This document shows, piece by piece, positions 43,780-52,109 of a DNA stretch of 64,000 bases. The notes under the pieces were generated by a model that ran no database searches, had not been told where the DNA came from, and saw only the letters and a program-made list of their open reading frames with translations. Origin of the DNA: Streptomyces diastatochromogenes (GTDB taxonomy: Bacteria; Actinomycetota; Actinomycetes; Streptomycetales; Streptomycetaceae). Every line of letters starts with the position of its first letter. Positions within the stretch are counted from its first letter, which is position 1. A program made the position numbers and the translations under genes. Where the stretch lies: the NCBI RefSeq assembly GCF_002242805.1, contig NZ_MCGQ01000055.1, forward strand, positions 1 through 64,000. The letters run 5' to 3'.

Positions 43780-45240
43780 ATGGAGTTACCCACGGATCTG
43801 GTCAGCGCGTTCAAGCGGGGGCTGGGCGCCGTGTTTCTCGGGGCCGGAGCCTCCGCTTCGGCCGGCCTGCCTGACCGTCAGCAGGTCGCCACGGCGCTGG
43901 CACGTGATCTGCGGCTTCCCAGACCCGACAACGGAAGGGGCTTCCCGGCGAGCGAGCTGATAAAGATCCCCCAGTACTACGAGAACCGATACAACCGGCG
44001 CCGGCTGGTCAATCGCCTCCAGGAACTGATGGAGGTGAAGCGCTTCGCGGATTCCGAGGTGCACAACCTCATCACTCAGTTGCCCTGCGACACGTACTAC
44101 ACGACGAACCACGACGAACTCCTCGAGGAGACGCTGCGCCAGCAGCACCAGGGCTTCGCAGCCGTGGTGTCCGAGGAGGCGGCCCGCACCTTCGCCGAGC
44201 GGCGGGGCAAAGTGGTACGCAAGATCCACGGCACCATCTCGCAGCCCGACACGCTCATCGTGACCCGCAGTGACTACGCGGACTTCGCGAGCGAGAGCCG
44301 GTTCTCCATCGACGCCCTGCGCAACGACCTCACACAGCGCGTCTTCCTGTTCGTCGGCTACAGCCTCACCGATCCCGACTTCAACAGCATCTACGACCAT
44401 GTCCTCTACGGCATGGGGCGCATGCGCCAGACCCACTTCATCTGCATCAACGGCCCCACGGACCTGGAGGTCCAGGATCTGCGCCAGTGCGGTATCGAAG
44501 TGATCGACCTCGCGCTGTGGCCAGGCCGCACGGAGGCGCAGCGGCTGATCTCCTTCCTCCAGGCACTGGCCGAGGCCACCAGCGCGATGGTGCACGTGGA
44601 GCGGTTCTTCTGCGGAGTCCGGCAGGGCGAGCGGGTGCCCATGATCGTACGGTCCGTGCTGAACGAGGAGGAGACCTCCGTCTACTACCCCGACTGCGAC
44701 ATCCGCGTGGCCCAGGAAGTCGAGAAGGCACTGCAGGCGATGGGCTGCGAGCCCGAACTCGTCCCCTCTGTGCTGGCCGAGGCCCGATTCGACGAATATC
44801 TCCAGCAAAATCTGGTCCTCATCTGCTCACCGCTCGGCAATTCCTTCACCGCCCGGGTCTTCGACCGCCTGGAGGAGCGGACCACCAACATCTGCATACG
44901 CTTTCGCATGGACGACGACCGCGGCTACCTGGAGGACATCAAGACCGGCACGCGCTACGTCCCCGACCGCCCGGCCGACGCCGACCCGCAGCGCATCCAG
45001 TACGACTACAGCGTCATCGCCCGCTACCGCAATCCGTGGGCCGACGACAAGTACCTGTTCATCATGGCCGGGCTCAACGCCATCGGAACGCACGCGGTCT
45101 CCCGGTTTCTGTCGAACCTCATGAACTACCGGAAACTTCCCCGCAGTCAGGACGACTCCGTCCTTCTCCTGCGCGTCAGCTACCGGGCCTACGACCCCTA
45201 CCGGTTCATTTCGGAGGAGGAGCCCTTCGCGGAGCTGTGA
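43780..45240 (+). CDS. SIR2-like NADase protein with shared C-terminal domain
   Basis: A 486-residue protein. Residues 1-270 are a SIR2-like domain: AVFLGAGASASAGLPDRQQ (G-A-G-A-S NAD loop, 21-29), CDTYYTTNHDELLEETL (N-H-D, about 109-112), KVVRKIHGTISQPDTLIV with the likely catalytic H150, and FLFVGYSLTDPDFNSIY (190-205). Bacterial SIR2 domains of this type commonly cleave NAD in anti-phage defence. Residues 340-445 carry the domain shared with the two-TM protein (QNLVLICSPLGNSFTARVFD; YSVIARYRNPWADDKYLFIM; AGLNAIGTHAVSRFL), but G-G-P has become C-S-P. ATG 43780 follows GGGGG; a GTG at 43699 inside the previous gene is possible. NADase activity is inferred from the family. Confidence 0.83.
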   Translation: MELPTDLVSAFKRGLGAVFLGAGASASAGLPDRQQVATALARDLRLPRPDNGRGFPASELIKIPQYYENRYNRRRLVNRLQELMEVKRFADSEVHNLITQLPCDTYYTTNHDELLEETLRQQHQGFAAVVSEEAARTFAERRGKVVRKIHGTISQPDTLIVTRSDYADFASESRFSIDALRNDLTQRVFLFVGYSLTDPDFNSIYDHVLYGMGRMRQTHFICINGPTDLEVQDLRQCGIEVIDLALWPGRTEAQRLISFLQALAEATSAMVHVERFFCGVRQGERVPMIVRSVLNEEETSVYYPDCDIRVAQEVEKALQAMGCEPELVPSVLAEARFDEYLQQNLVLICSPLGNSFTARVFDRLEERTTNICIRFRMDDDRGYLEDIKTGTRYVPDRPADADPQRIQYDYSVIARYRNPWADDKYLFIMAGLNAIGTHAVSRFLSNLMNYRKLPRSQDDSVLLLRVSYRAYDPYRFISEEEPFAEL

Positions 45241-45379
45241 CCCCAGGGCAGTCAGCCCAGGAAGCGCGGCCGCACCTACGGTCTGGGGCCGGCTCAACGC
45301 ACCGCCGGAGACACATAGGCTCTGCGTGGGCTCCGGGACGGAGGCCGGAATTCCAGGAACAGGAACAAGGGCAGCTTCT

Positions 45380-46567
45380 ATGGTGACAGCGCGCCGGTTT
45401 CCGATCGGCTCCGCGACCACGCTCGCGGAGCTGGAGGACGACCCCCACCCCCGGCTGGCCCTGCTGCGCGCCCGCGAACCGGTCTCGTGGCTCCCCGTGC
45501 TGGGCGGCTGGCTGGTGACCCGGCGTGATCTCGCCCTGCGCGTCATGCGCGACGCGGCGACCTTCACTGTGGACGACCCCCGCTTCTCGACCGCCCAGGT
45601 GGTGGGTCCGAGCATGCTCTCCCTGGAGGGCGCCGAGCACAAGCGGCACCGCGCCCCCTTCACCGACCCGTTCCGCACGCAGGATGTGCACGACCGGTTC
45701 ACCGGGTTCGTGGAACAGGAAGCCGCCCGGCTCGTGGACGGCATCCGGCCGCGTGGCAGCGCCGAACTGCGCCGGGAGGTGGCCGGGCCGCTGGCCGTCG
45801 CCGTCGTCGCCGAGTCGCTGGGCCTGGTCGACGCGGACACCGAGGCGGTGCTCTCCTGGTACGACGCCATCGTGAGCGCGGTCTCGGACATCACCGCCGG
45901 GCGGTCGGCGAACCCTGCCGGGGCGGCGGCGTTCGACCAGCTGCGCGGAAGCGTCGAGGCGACGGTCGCGGCAGGAAGCCATGCTTCGCTGCTGGTCGCG
46001 GCGGCCGAGAGCGGGCGCCTGAAGCTGCCGGAGGTGGTCGCCAACGCCGCCGTGCTGATGTTCGGCGGTATCGAGACCACCGAGGGCATGATCGCCAACG
46101 CCGTACTGCACCTGCTGGCACACCCTGGTCAACTCGCCCTCGTACGTGCCGATCCGGACCTGGTCGACGCGACGATCGAGGAATCGCTCCGCCTGGAACC
46201 CGCCGCGGCGGTCGTGGACCGCTACGCCACCGCCGACGTGACGATCGGCGGGGCCGACGTGCGGCGCGGAGATCTGGTGGTCGTCTCGCTCGCCGGCGCG
46301 AACCGCGACCCCGAGATCTTCCAGGACCCCGACAGTTTCGATCTGCGACGGGACAACTCCCGCCTCCAGCTGGCCTTCGCGCACGGCCCGCACTTCTGTC
46401 TGGGCGCCCACCTCGCCCGCCTGGAAACCCGCGCCTGCCTCCTCGCACTCCTCGACCGCCTGCCCGGCCTGCGGCTCGACCCCGCCTCGTCCACCGCGCC
46501 CAAGGGCCTGGTCTTCCGCAAGCCCCCGGCTCTGCGCGTCCGCTGGGACGTGCCGACGCGGCGCTGA
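45380..46567 (+). CDS. Cytochrome P450
   Basis: A 395-residue P450 with all core motifs: the I-helix AAVLMFGGIETTEGMIAN (G-G-I-E-T-T), E-x-x-R in IEESLRLEPA, the PERF-like region NRDPEIFQDPDSFDLRRD and the haem loop LAFAHGPHFCLGAHLARLE with the axial Cys at about residue 340. ATG 45380 is chosen, with AAGGGC seven bases upstream; GTG 45326 is possible. No ferredoxin or reductase gene is adjacent, so redox partners must come from elsewhere. It lies 140 bp after the SIR2 gene and may or may not be in the same unit; a promoter-like CATAGGCT is at about 45314. Substrate unknown. Confidence 0.93.
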   Translation: MVTARRFPIGSATTLAELEDDPHPRLALLRAREPVSWLPVLGGWLVTRRDLALRVMRDAATFTVDDPRFSTAQVVGPSMLSLEGAEHKRHRAPFTDPFRTQDVHDRFTGFVEQEAARLVDGIRPRGSAELRREVAGPLAVAVVAESLGLVDADTEAVLSWYDAIVSAVSDITAGRSANPAGAAAFDQLRGSVEATVAAGSHASLLVAAAESGRLKLPEVVANAAVLMFGGIETTEGMIANAVLHLLAHPGQLALVRADPDLVDATIEESLRLEPAAAVVDRYATADVTIGGADVRRGDLVVVSLAGANRDPEIFQDPDSFDLRRDNSRLQLAFAHGPHFCLGAHLARLETRACLLALLDRLPGLRLDPASSTAPKGLVFRKPPALRVRWDVPTRR

Positions 46568-46688
46568 CGCGTGGACCTACCGGCCCTGGGCCGTACGCAC
46601 CCGCCACCCCGCCGTGTACGGCGACGTCGAACGGTGATTGGCTGTCCCCCGTTCCGTCAGCCAGTCCATCCACGGGAAGGCCCCAGCC

Positions 46689-46904
46689 ATGAGCACCCCC
46701 TCCGCACTCGAGTACAAGGTCGTCACCTTCCGCGAGTCACTGATCGGAGACGCACTGGACAGCGACAAGCTGGAGAAGGTGCTGAACAAGCACGCCGAGG
46801 ACGGCTGGACCCTCAAGGCGATCACGTCCGCCGATGTCAAGGGCCGTATTGGACCCGGTGCGGTCGAGGGTCTGCTCCTCACTCTGGAGCGTCCGCGCCG
46901 CTGA
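46689..46904 (+). CDS. DUF4177-family small protein
   Basis: A 71-residue protein of the DUF4177 type: EYKVVTFRESLIGDALDSDK, then LEKVLNKHAEDGWTLKAITS and VEGLLLTLERP. The Y-K-V-V-x-F and L-N-x-x-A-x-x-G-W-x-L-x-x-I pattern is diagnostic. ATG 46689 follows CGGGAAGG; a longer frame from 46638 is not family-like. The function of the family is unknown. It is a single-gene unit between the P450 and the convergent helicase gene; 46905-47040 shows nothing recognisable. Confidence 0.85.
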   Translation: MSTPSALEYKVVTFRESLIGDALDSDKLEKVLNKHAEDGWTLKAITSADVKGRIGPGAVEGLLLTLERPRR

Positions 46905-47040
46905 CGGCCACAGGTCCTGCACGGCAGGAGTCCCGGCGGATGCCTGCCTCGGCAAGCGCGTCGGAGGCTGGGCCATCGGCTTCGTGGTGACGGCCGCCGA
47001 CGGTCAGGGCCCGCGGTTGCCCGAGGGCACCGTCGCCGAC

Positions 47041-48522
47041 CTATGCGCCACGGCGGACCCGGGCGGCCTTGCGGGCCTCGGCGATCTGGCGGGCCTCGGC
47101 GGACCGGCGGGACTCGCCGCCGCCGGCCCGCCCCGGGCGGGTGCCCAGACCGCGGAAGGGGGCACCGCCGCGCTTCGGGCGCTCCGCGATCGTCCCGCTG
47201 CCGCTGACGGGGACACCGGAGGGAGCCTGGGCGCCGGTGATACGGCTCAGCTCGGCCTCGCCGGAGCGGACCTGCGTGATCTGCGGCCTGATGCCCGCGT
47301 CGGACATGAGACGGGCCATGTCCCGGCGCTGGTTGGGGAGGACGAGCGTGACGACGCTGCCGGACTCGCCGGCGCGGGCGGTACGGCCACCGCGGTGCAG
47401 GTAGTCCTTGTGGTCGTTGGGCGGGTCGACGTTGACGACGAGATCGAGGTCGTCGACGTGGATGCCCCGAGCCGCGACGTTGGTGGCCACCAGCGTCGTG
47501 ACGTCACCGGTCTTGAACTGTGCCAGGGTGCGGGTGCGCTGGGGCTGGGACTTGCCGCCGTGCAGGGCCGCGGCCTTGACGCCGCTGCTCAGCAGATGCT
47601 TGGTGAACTGGTCGACAGCGTGCTTGGTGTCCAGGAACATGATCACGCGTCCGTCACGGGCCGCGATCTCGGTGGCGGTGGCGAACTTGTCGGCGCCGTG
47701 CACCTGCAGCACGTGATGCTCCATCGTGGTGACGGCGCCCGCCGACGGGTCGACCGAATGGACCACCGGGTCATGGAGGTATTGACGGACCAGGAGGTCG
47801 ATGTTGCGGTCCAGCGTGGCCGAGAACAGCATGCGCTGACCGTCGGGACGCACCTGGTCCAGCAGTTCGGTGACCTGCGGCATGAAGCCCATGTCCGCCA
47901 TCTGGTCGGCTTCGTCCAGGACGGTGATGTTCACTCGGTCCAGGCGGCAGTCCTTGCGCTCGACGAGATCCGCGAGGCGGCCGGGAGTCGCGACGACCAC
48001 CTCGGCCCCGGCACGCAGTGCGCCGGCCTGCCTGCCGATCGACATGCCGCCGACCACCGTGGCCAGCCGCAGCTTCAGCAACCGGGCGTACGGTGCGAGC
48101 GCGTCGGTGACCTGCTGGGCCAGCTCGCGGGTGGGGACGAGGATCAGGGCCAGCGGCTTCCGCGACTCGGCACGCTGCCCGGCCGTACGCACGAGGAGCG
48201 CCAGACCGAAGGCGAGCGTCTTGCCCGATCCGGTGCGACCGCGGCCCAGGACGTCGCGTCCCGCGAGGGAGTTCGGCAACGTGGCGGCCTGGATCGGGAA
48301 CGGCTCGTTCAGGCCGAGACTGGTGAGCATCTTCAACAACTCGGCCGGCATGTCCAGTTCACCGAAGGTCGCCACCGCGGGGAGGGCCGGAGTGACGGTG
48401 GCCGGCAACGCGAACTCCCCCTGTGGTGCGGAGGGACGGCGCCCGGTGTCGCCTGAACGGGCGGCGGGGCGCCCCTGACCTCGTGGACGGAAACGGTCGT
48501 TCGTGCGAGCTGAACGGCTCAT
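47041..48522 (-). CDS. DEAD-box RNA helicase
   Basis: A 493-residue DEAD-box helicase. The motifs in order are Q motif FPIQAATLPNSLAGRD, motif I GRTGSGKTLAF, Ia PTRELAQQV, Ib TPGRLADLV, II VLDEADQMADMGF, III LFSATLDRN, IV VIMFLDTKHAVDQFTKHLLS, V TNVAARGIHVDDLDLVVNVD and VI YLHRGGRTARAGESGSVV. The C-terminal tail is Arg/Gly-rich (FRGLGTRPGRAGGGESRR), usual for RNA-binding helicases of the RhlE/CsdA kind. ATG 48522 follows AGGAAGG. It lies downstream of a cold-shock protein gene on the same strand, separated by a strong terminator, so read-through could give cold co-expression. Such helicases unwind structured mRNA and rRNA at low temperature. Confidence 0.93.
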   Translation of the reverse strand: MSRSARTNDRFRPRGQGRPAARSGDTGRRPSAPQGEFALPATVTPALPAVATFGELDMPAELLKMLTSLGLNEPFPIQAATLPNSLAGRDVLGRGRTGSGKTLAFGLALLVRTAGQRAESRKPLALILVPTRELAQQVTDALAPYARLLKLRLATVVGGMSIGRQAGALRAGAEVVVATPGRLADLVERKDCRLDRVNITVLDEADQMADMGFMPQVTELLDQVRPDGQRMLFSATLDRNIDLLVRQYLHDPVVHSVDPSAGAVTTMEHHVLQVHGADKFATATEIAARDGRVIMFLDTKHAVDQFTKHLLSSGVKAAALHGGKSQPQRTRTLAQFKTGDVTTLVATNVAARGIHVDDLDLVVNVDPPNDHKDYLHRGGRTARAGESGSVVTLVLPNQRRDMARLMSDAGIRPQITQVRSGEAELSRITGAQAPSGVPVSGSGTIAERPKRGGAPFRGLGTRPGRAGGGESRRSAEARQIAEARKAARVRRGA

Positions 48523-48642
48523 GGAGAACCTTCCTCGACAGGGCACGCATCGAGGAATTCCCGACAAGGACGAGTCGGATGAATTGCAAGAACGAGCCGA
48601 ATGTAAGACTAAAAGAATTCCACTGGAATGCAGAAAACAGCA

Positions 48643-48676
48643 AGCTGAGGCCCCGCCACAAGGCGGGGCCTCAGCT
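48643..48676 (-). terminator. Terminator between cold-shock gene and helicase gene
   Basis: A perfect 15-bp stem AGCTGAGGCCCCGCC (48643-48657) with GGCGGGGCCTCAGCT (48662-48676) around the loop ACAA. It lies 19 bp after the cold-shock gene stop in the minus direction and is followed by a short U-rich run (CTGTTTTCTG). Confidence 0.92.
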
Positions 48677-48694
48677 GACTCATACGCTTCGTCG

Positions 48695-48898
48695 TCAGGC
48701 GGGAGTGATGTTCTCCGCCTGCGGACCCTTCTGGCCCTGCACGACGTCGAAGCTCACCTTCTGGCCTTCCTGGAGCTCACGGAAGCCCTGGGTGGCGATG
48801 TTCGAGTAGTGGGCGAAGACGTCCGGGCCGCCACCGTCCTGCTCGATGAAGCCGAAGCCCTTTTCCGCGTTGAACCACTTGACGGTGCCAGTAGCCAT
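48695..48898 (-). CDS. Cold-shock protein (CspA family)
   Basis: A 67-residue CspA-type protein: MATGTVKWFNAEKGFGFIEQ, then DGGGPDVFAHYSNIATQGFR and SFDVVQGQKGPQAENI, containing both RNP motifs (K-G-F-G-F-I and V-F-A-H-Y). It binds single-stranded RNA and DNA as an RNA chaperone. ATG 48898 is preceded by AAGGAGAT, an almost ideal ribosome site. The length and sequence are those of the abundant Streptomyces cold-shock proteins. Confidence 0.97.
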   Translation of the reverse strand: MATGTVKWFNAEKGFGFIEQDGGGPDVFAHYSNIATQGFRELQEGQKVSFDVVQGQKGPQAENITPA

Positions 48899-49226
48899 GT
48901 CATATCTCCTTGGGGGCAGTGCCCGCGGGCCCACACCGTGTGAGCCCTGTTGCCACAATGAACCCCGTCCGGATAAGCACCGGAGATACAGAAATGCCCG
49001 ACGATATACGATCGCCCGGGCACTTGAAGTTTCGGGAACCACAACTGCAACTACTAACAAGTTTAGCACGGTACACACATCCGCACTACTTTCACTCGCG
49101 GCCACGACCCTTTCGTCACCCGTGGAAAGTCAATCGCGCTCTCGGCTCGGATAACCCCGAGCCGTTTCCGCCTGCTCCGCAAGCACGGCAGGGGCCACCT
49201 GTTGCACGAAGCCCCCGGTGACGGGC
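48899..49226 (-). promoter_or_regulatory. Upstream region of cold-shock gene, probable long 5' leader
   Basis: About 330 bp without a gene between the cold-shock protein start and the TetR stop. It is noticeably more AT-rich at 49000-49090 than its surroundings, consistent with a promoter there and a 5' leader of over 100 bases. Long leaders that refold on cooling are known for csp mRNAs; a fold was not computed here. Confidence 0.45.
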
Positions 49227-49799
49227 TCAGCGCGGCCGCAGCCCGTCGAAGACCACCTCGAAGATCCGCTGCCGGGCCGCCGGGTCGGCTCCGAGGTACT
49301 CCATCGTCGTACTGGTGCCGACCAGCAGGGCGATGAGCTCCGGCAGGCCCAACTCCGAGCGGACCGCGCCGGCCTGTTGCGCGCCGGCCAGGAGCTCGGC
49401 GAGCTGCGCCTGGATCACCTTGCTGGACTCCTGCAGGGCCGCGTGCGCGTCCACCCCGGCAGCGGCGAGCGCCTGGGCGAACTCGTTCTTTCCCTCGGAC
49501 TGGTCGATCACCAGGCGGAAGCAGCCGAAGAAGGCCTCGGCGGGCTCGGACTCGGCGGCCAGCCGCGCGGTCTGGGCGGCAATCGCCTCCAGCCTGCGCA
49601 CCATCACCGCCTCCAGCAGCGCCTCCTTGGTCGGGAAGTGCCGGAAGAGCGTGCCGACCCCGACCCCGGCGGACCGGGCGATCTCCTCGGTCGGCACGCC
49701 GACGCCACGGGTGGTGAACACCTGCGTGGCGACGTCCAGCAGCCTGGCCCGGTTACGGGCCGCGTCCGCCCGCAGCGGGCGTTCCTGAGCGCCGCTCAT
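49227..49799 (-). CDS. TetR-family regulator
   Basis: A 190-residue TetR repressor. The N-terminal helix-turn-helix is RLLDVATQVFTTRGVGVPTE then EIARSAGVGVGTLFRHFPTK, a near-consensus TetR motif, with EALLEAVMVRRLEA as the first ligand-domain helix. The ligand domain (VIDQSEGKNEFAQALAAAGV, GLPELIALLVGTSTTMEYLG) belongs to the common actinobacterial type with a C-terminal SBP56-like helix bundle. The start is ATG 49799; the frame is open to 49841 but the extra residues are not conserved. It is divergent from an NTF2-like gene with operator-like repeats between them, so it likely represses that gene and itself. Confidence 0.92.
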   Translation of the reverse strand: MSGAQERPLRADAARNRARLLDVATQVFTTRGVGVPTEEIARSAGVGVGTLFRHFPTKEALLEAVMVRRLEAIAAQTARLAAESEPAEAFFGCFRLVIDQSEGKNEFAQALAAAGVDAHAALQESSKVIQAQLAELLAGAQQAGAVRSELGLPELIALLVGTSTTMEYLGADPAARQRIFEVVFDGLRPR

Positions 49800-49840
49800 C
49801 CCTCCCACCCTTCCCGCCGACGGCAGAGTCACCCTGGACA

Positions 49841-49897
49841 ACCGGAGTCGTCAGTCCGTATCGTTTGAAACCGGAGTCGCTAGTCCGATTCTAGCGA
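49841..49897. promoter_or_regulatory. Putative TetR operator: duplicated motif plus inverted repeat
   Basis: Two copies of ACCGGAGTCGNNAGTCCG (49841-49858 and 49870-49887) lie 29 bp apart between the divergent TetR and NTF2-like genes. Each contains an imperfect palindrome CGGAGT..AGTCCG. The second copy overlaps a perfect inverted repeat TCGCTAG-7-CTAGCGA (49877-49897). Two helical-turn-spaced sites are typical of TetR operators that bind two dimers. Confidence 0.7.
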
Positions 49898-49919
49898 CGG
49901 ATCCGGCCGGGGGTTGATC

Positions 49920-50360
49920 ATGTCCGAAACGCTGTCACCGCGCGAGGTCTTCCAGAAGCTGCTCAAGGGCATCACCGAGGGGCGGTTCTCGGAGCTGGCC
50001 GAGCTCTACGCCGAGGACGCCGTGGTGGAGACCGTGTTCGAGCCGGTCGGGCCGCGCCGGTTCGAGGGGCGGGCCGTACTGCAGGAGCGGTTCGCGGAGG
50101 TCTCCGTGAGTTCGCCCGTGGAGCTGAGCTCGACGAATGTGGTGATCCGGGAGACCGACGACCCGGAGGTGATCGTCGCCGAATGGACCTACCAGGTGCA
50201 CCACCGGGTGACCGAGCGGAACTTCGAGGTCGCCAACATCCAGGTGCTGCGGGTCCGCGACGGCCTGATCGTCAGCAGCAGGGATTTCCACGATCACCTG
50301 GCCCTCATCGTGGCCGGCGGCAACCTGCCGCAGCTGGTGGCTGCGCTGGGTGGCAAGTAG
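49920..50360 (+). CDS. NTF2-like / SnoaL-like protein
   Basis: A 146-residue protein of the NTF2-like superfamily (SnoaL-type). It has the usual cone-fold pattern: PREVFQKLLKGITEGRFSEL, AELYAEDAVVETVFEPVG and FEVANIQVLRVRDGLIVSSR followed by DFHDHLALIV. Members include ketoreductase-like isomerases and polyketide cyclases; the exact reaction cannot be told, though Asp and His are present in the C-terminal strand (D-F-H-D-H). ATG 49920 follows a GGGGG; TTG 49914 is an alternative. It is divergent from the TetR gene and probably its main target. Confidence 0.83.
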   Translation: MSETLSPREVFQKLLKGITEGRFSELAELYAEDAVVETVFEPVGPRRFEGRAVLQERFAEVSVSSPVELSSTNVVIRETDDPEVIVAEWTYQVHHRVTERNFEVANIQVLRVRDGLIVSSRDFHDHLALIVAGGNLPQLVAALGGK

Positions 50361-50449
50361 CGCGAGTGCGAGGCTGCGGGCCGGGACTCCTGAGGGATTG
50401 TCCCTGTTCGTGTCCACCAACCTCCGCCAAGACAACCCCGACCCTGTAG

Positions 50450-50554
50450 ACAGGCCTGCCGGAGCTCCCATGGGTGATCCACGGCACGGTGCTGTGCGGC
50501 CTGGTCGCCGCCACCATGCTCATGAGGGGCCGGCTGCTGCCGGCCCGCGCCTGA
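50450..50554 (+). pseudogene. Possible C-terminal remnant of a membrane protein
   Basis: After a TAG at 50447, a 34-codon frame reads LPWVIHGTVLCGLVAATMLM then RGRLLPARA and stops at 50554. It has no good start or ribosome site, and its single hydrophobic helix with a basic end looks like the tail of an integral membrane protein. The rest of 50361-50649 shows nothing. This is a weak call. Confidence 0.2.
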
Positions 50555-50649
50555 CCGCCCCGCGTTCCGCACACTTTGCGCTCGTCGAGCTCCATCGCCC
50601 CCGGGGCGCGCATCATCAAAGGAGGGCAGACCATCGACGAGGAGTGGCG

Positions 50650-51747
50650 ATGAGGTTGTCGTTCCTTGAACCCCTGTACGCGGAGCCGGGCCCGTTCGCC
50701 TCCGTGTACCTGGACACCTCCCGAAACGTCGAGCATCCCGAGCGGGCGATCGCGCTGCGCTGGCGGCGGCTTCGCGAGAGTCTGTCGCGTCAGGGCTCGG
50801 ACCGAGCACTGCTGAACGTGCTGGAGGAGGTGGTCGGCGCCGACACAGAGGTGCCGGGGATGCACGGGCAGGCCGTCTTCGCCGCCCACGGGACGCTCGT
50901 CCTGGAGGGGGAGCTGCCCAGGCCGCCCGAGCACGACTCAGCGCGCTACAGCACCCTGCCGGACGCGATGCCCCTGATCACCCAGCACCTTCCGGAGATC
51001 CCCTACATGGCCGTAGTCGTCCACTACGGCGGCCTTCCGACCGCCGAGGCCCACGGCTGGGTAACTGTGGAGGCGGAGACCGGCACCTGGCCCGCGTCCA
51101 CCGTCACCCCGGGCGAGCGGCTGCACCGCCACGTCACGGTGGCGACCTGGCACCGCACCTCCCTCGGGCTCGGCCACCAACTGGACGAACGGGCTCGGCG
51201 CGCCCATGCCGACGCCGTTGTCGTGGGCGGGGACGAGTGGGCGTGCAACGTACTGATCCGCCGCCTGCCGCACACCCTGCGGGACAAGGTCGTACGCGTG
51301 GGCGGCAGGACCCCCACCGACACCGGACGCGCCCTGTTGGAGCCGCAGCTCGACGGCGTCTTCCGCGGCCGCATGGCCGCGCACGACCGGGAACTCGTGG
51401 ACATCTTCATCGGCCGGCGTGCCCTGGACGGACCCATGACGGAGGGGCTGGCCACCACCGTCGCCGCCCTCCAGCGCGGGCAGGTCGCGGCACTGCTGCT
51501 GAACCGACCACCAGGGTCTTCGCTGCGGCTCTGGGCGGGCTCCCAACCCACTCAACTCGCCCTGATCGAGGCGGAGCTGATGTCCTTCGGCGTGCGGGCC
51601 CCGCGCGAGGAACGCGCCGACGAGGCCCTCGTCCGGGCCCTCGTCGGCACCGGTGCCGAGCTGGTCGTCGTACCGGAGAGCGAGCTGAGGCTGTACGAGG
51701 GCGTGGGCGCCCTGCTGCGGTACGCCGACCCGGGAACCACGTCCTGA
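50650..51747 (+). CDS. Vms1/eRF1-like peptidyl-tRNA hydrolase family protein (Rv2629-like)
   Basis: A 365-residue protein of the actinobacterial baeRF/Vms1-like family. The start LSFLEPLYAEPGPFASVYLD, the segment EHPERAIALRWRRLRESLSR and the C-terminal eRF1-like domain (TGAELVVVPESELRLYEGVG then ALLRYA) fit members such as M. tuberculosis Rv2629. Some of these release nascent chains from stalled ribosomes or act in stress; the catalytic Gln of eukaryotic Vms1 was not confirmed here. ATG 50650 has GAGGAG seven bases upstream; the 100-residue upstream extension is low-complexity and rejected. It stands alone between the NTF2-like gene and a stretch of decayed genes. Confidence 0.75.
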   Translation: MRLSFLEPLYAEPGPFASVYLDTSRNVEHPERAIALRWRRLRESLSRQGSDRALLNVLEEVVGADTEVPGMHGQAVFAAHGTLVLEGELPRPPEHDSARYSTLPDAMPLITQHLPEIPYMAVVVHYGGLPTAEAHGWVTVEAETGTWPASTVTPGERLHRHVTVATWHRTSLGLGHQLDERARRAHADAVVVGGDEWACNVLIRRLPHTLRDKVVRVGGRTPTDTGRALLEPQLDGVFRGRMAAHDRELVDIFIGRRALDGPMTEGLATTVAALQRGQVAALLLNRPPGSSLRLWAGSQPTQLALIEAELMSFGVRAPREERADEALVRALVGTGAELVVVPESELRLYEGVGALLRYADPGTTS

Positions 51748-51917
51748 CGCCGACGCGCTGCGCCTCCCGGGTCACAGGTCGCCCCTTGCTCCCGACCGCC
51801 CCGGATCGCGCCGCGCGCGGAACGTGCCGACACCGGGCTGGAGCGGCAGTGCGTCGTACGAGCGGCGGGTGGGGCGCACGGACAGGAGCAGGAGCGGCGC
51901 GCGCGGAGGAGACCGAC

Positions 51918-52028
51918 GTTCCGATCACCCCGCCCAAGGCCTGGGCGGTAGGCCTGCCGGCGGTGGTCAACCCGTTGCGGCACTCCGTGGAGCAGACGAC
52001 GGTCCGCCGTACGGCGCTGACGCTGCAC
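51918..52028 (+). pseudogene. Fragment of a molybdopterin oxidoreductase (FdhF/YdeP-like) N terminus
   Basis: The frame gives VPITPPKAWAVGLPAVVNPL then RHSVEQTTVRRTALTL, which matches the N-terminal segment of FdhF/YdeP-type molybdopterin oxidoreductases (K-x-W-A-A-G-V-P-A-V...T-x-L) just before their Cys/Fe-S region. The match stops at TLH and the remainder of the ~700-residue protein is absent. No start or ribosome site is evident, so this is a stranded fragment. Confidence 0.5.
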
Positions 52029-52109
52029 GATCACGCCGCGCGGCTTCTGGAACTCACCAGGACCGGGGGCCGCCGGCGCCACCACCACGGCCCCGCAGTC
52101 CGATGGCCC

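Noticed and set aside
45380..46567. P450 as a part of the flavoprotein-SIR2 system
   Set aside because: It lies 140 bp downstream with its own promoter-like element and has no shared domain; kept as an independent gene until co-occurrence is shown.
50305..50934. Minus-strand ORF of 209 codons over the start of the Vms1-like gene
   Set aside because: Shadow of the plus-strand gene with no motif; the plus frame has ribosome site and family match.
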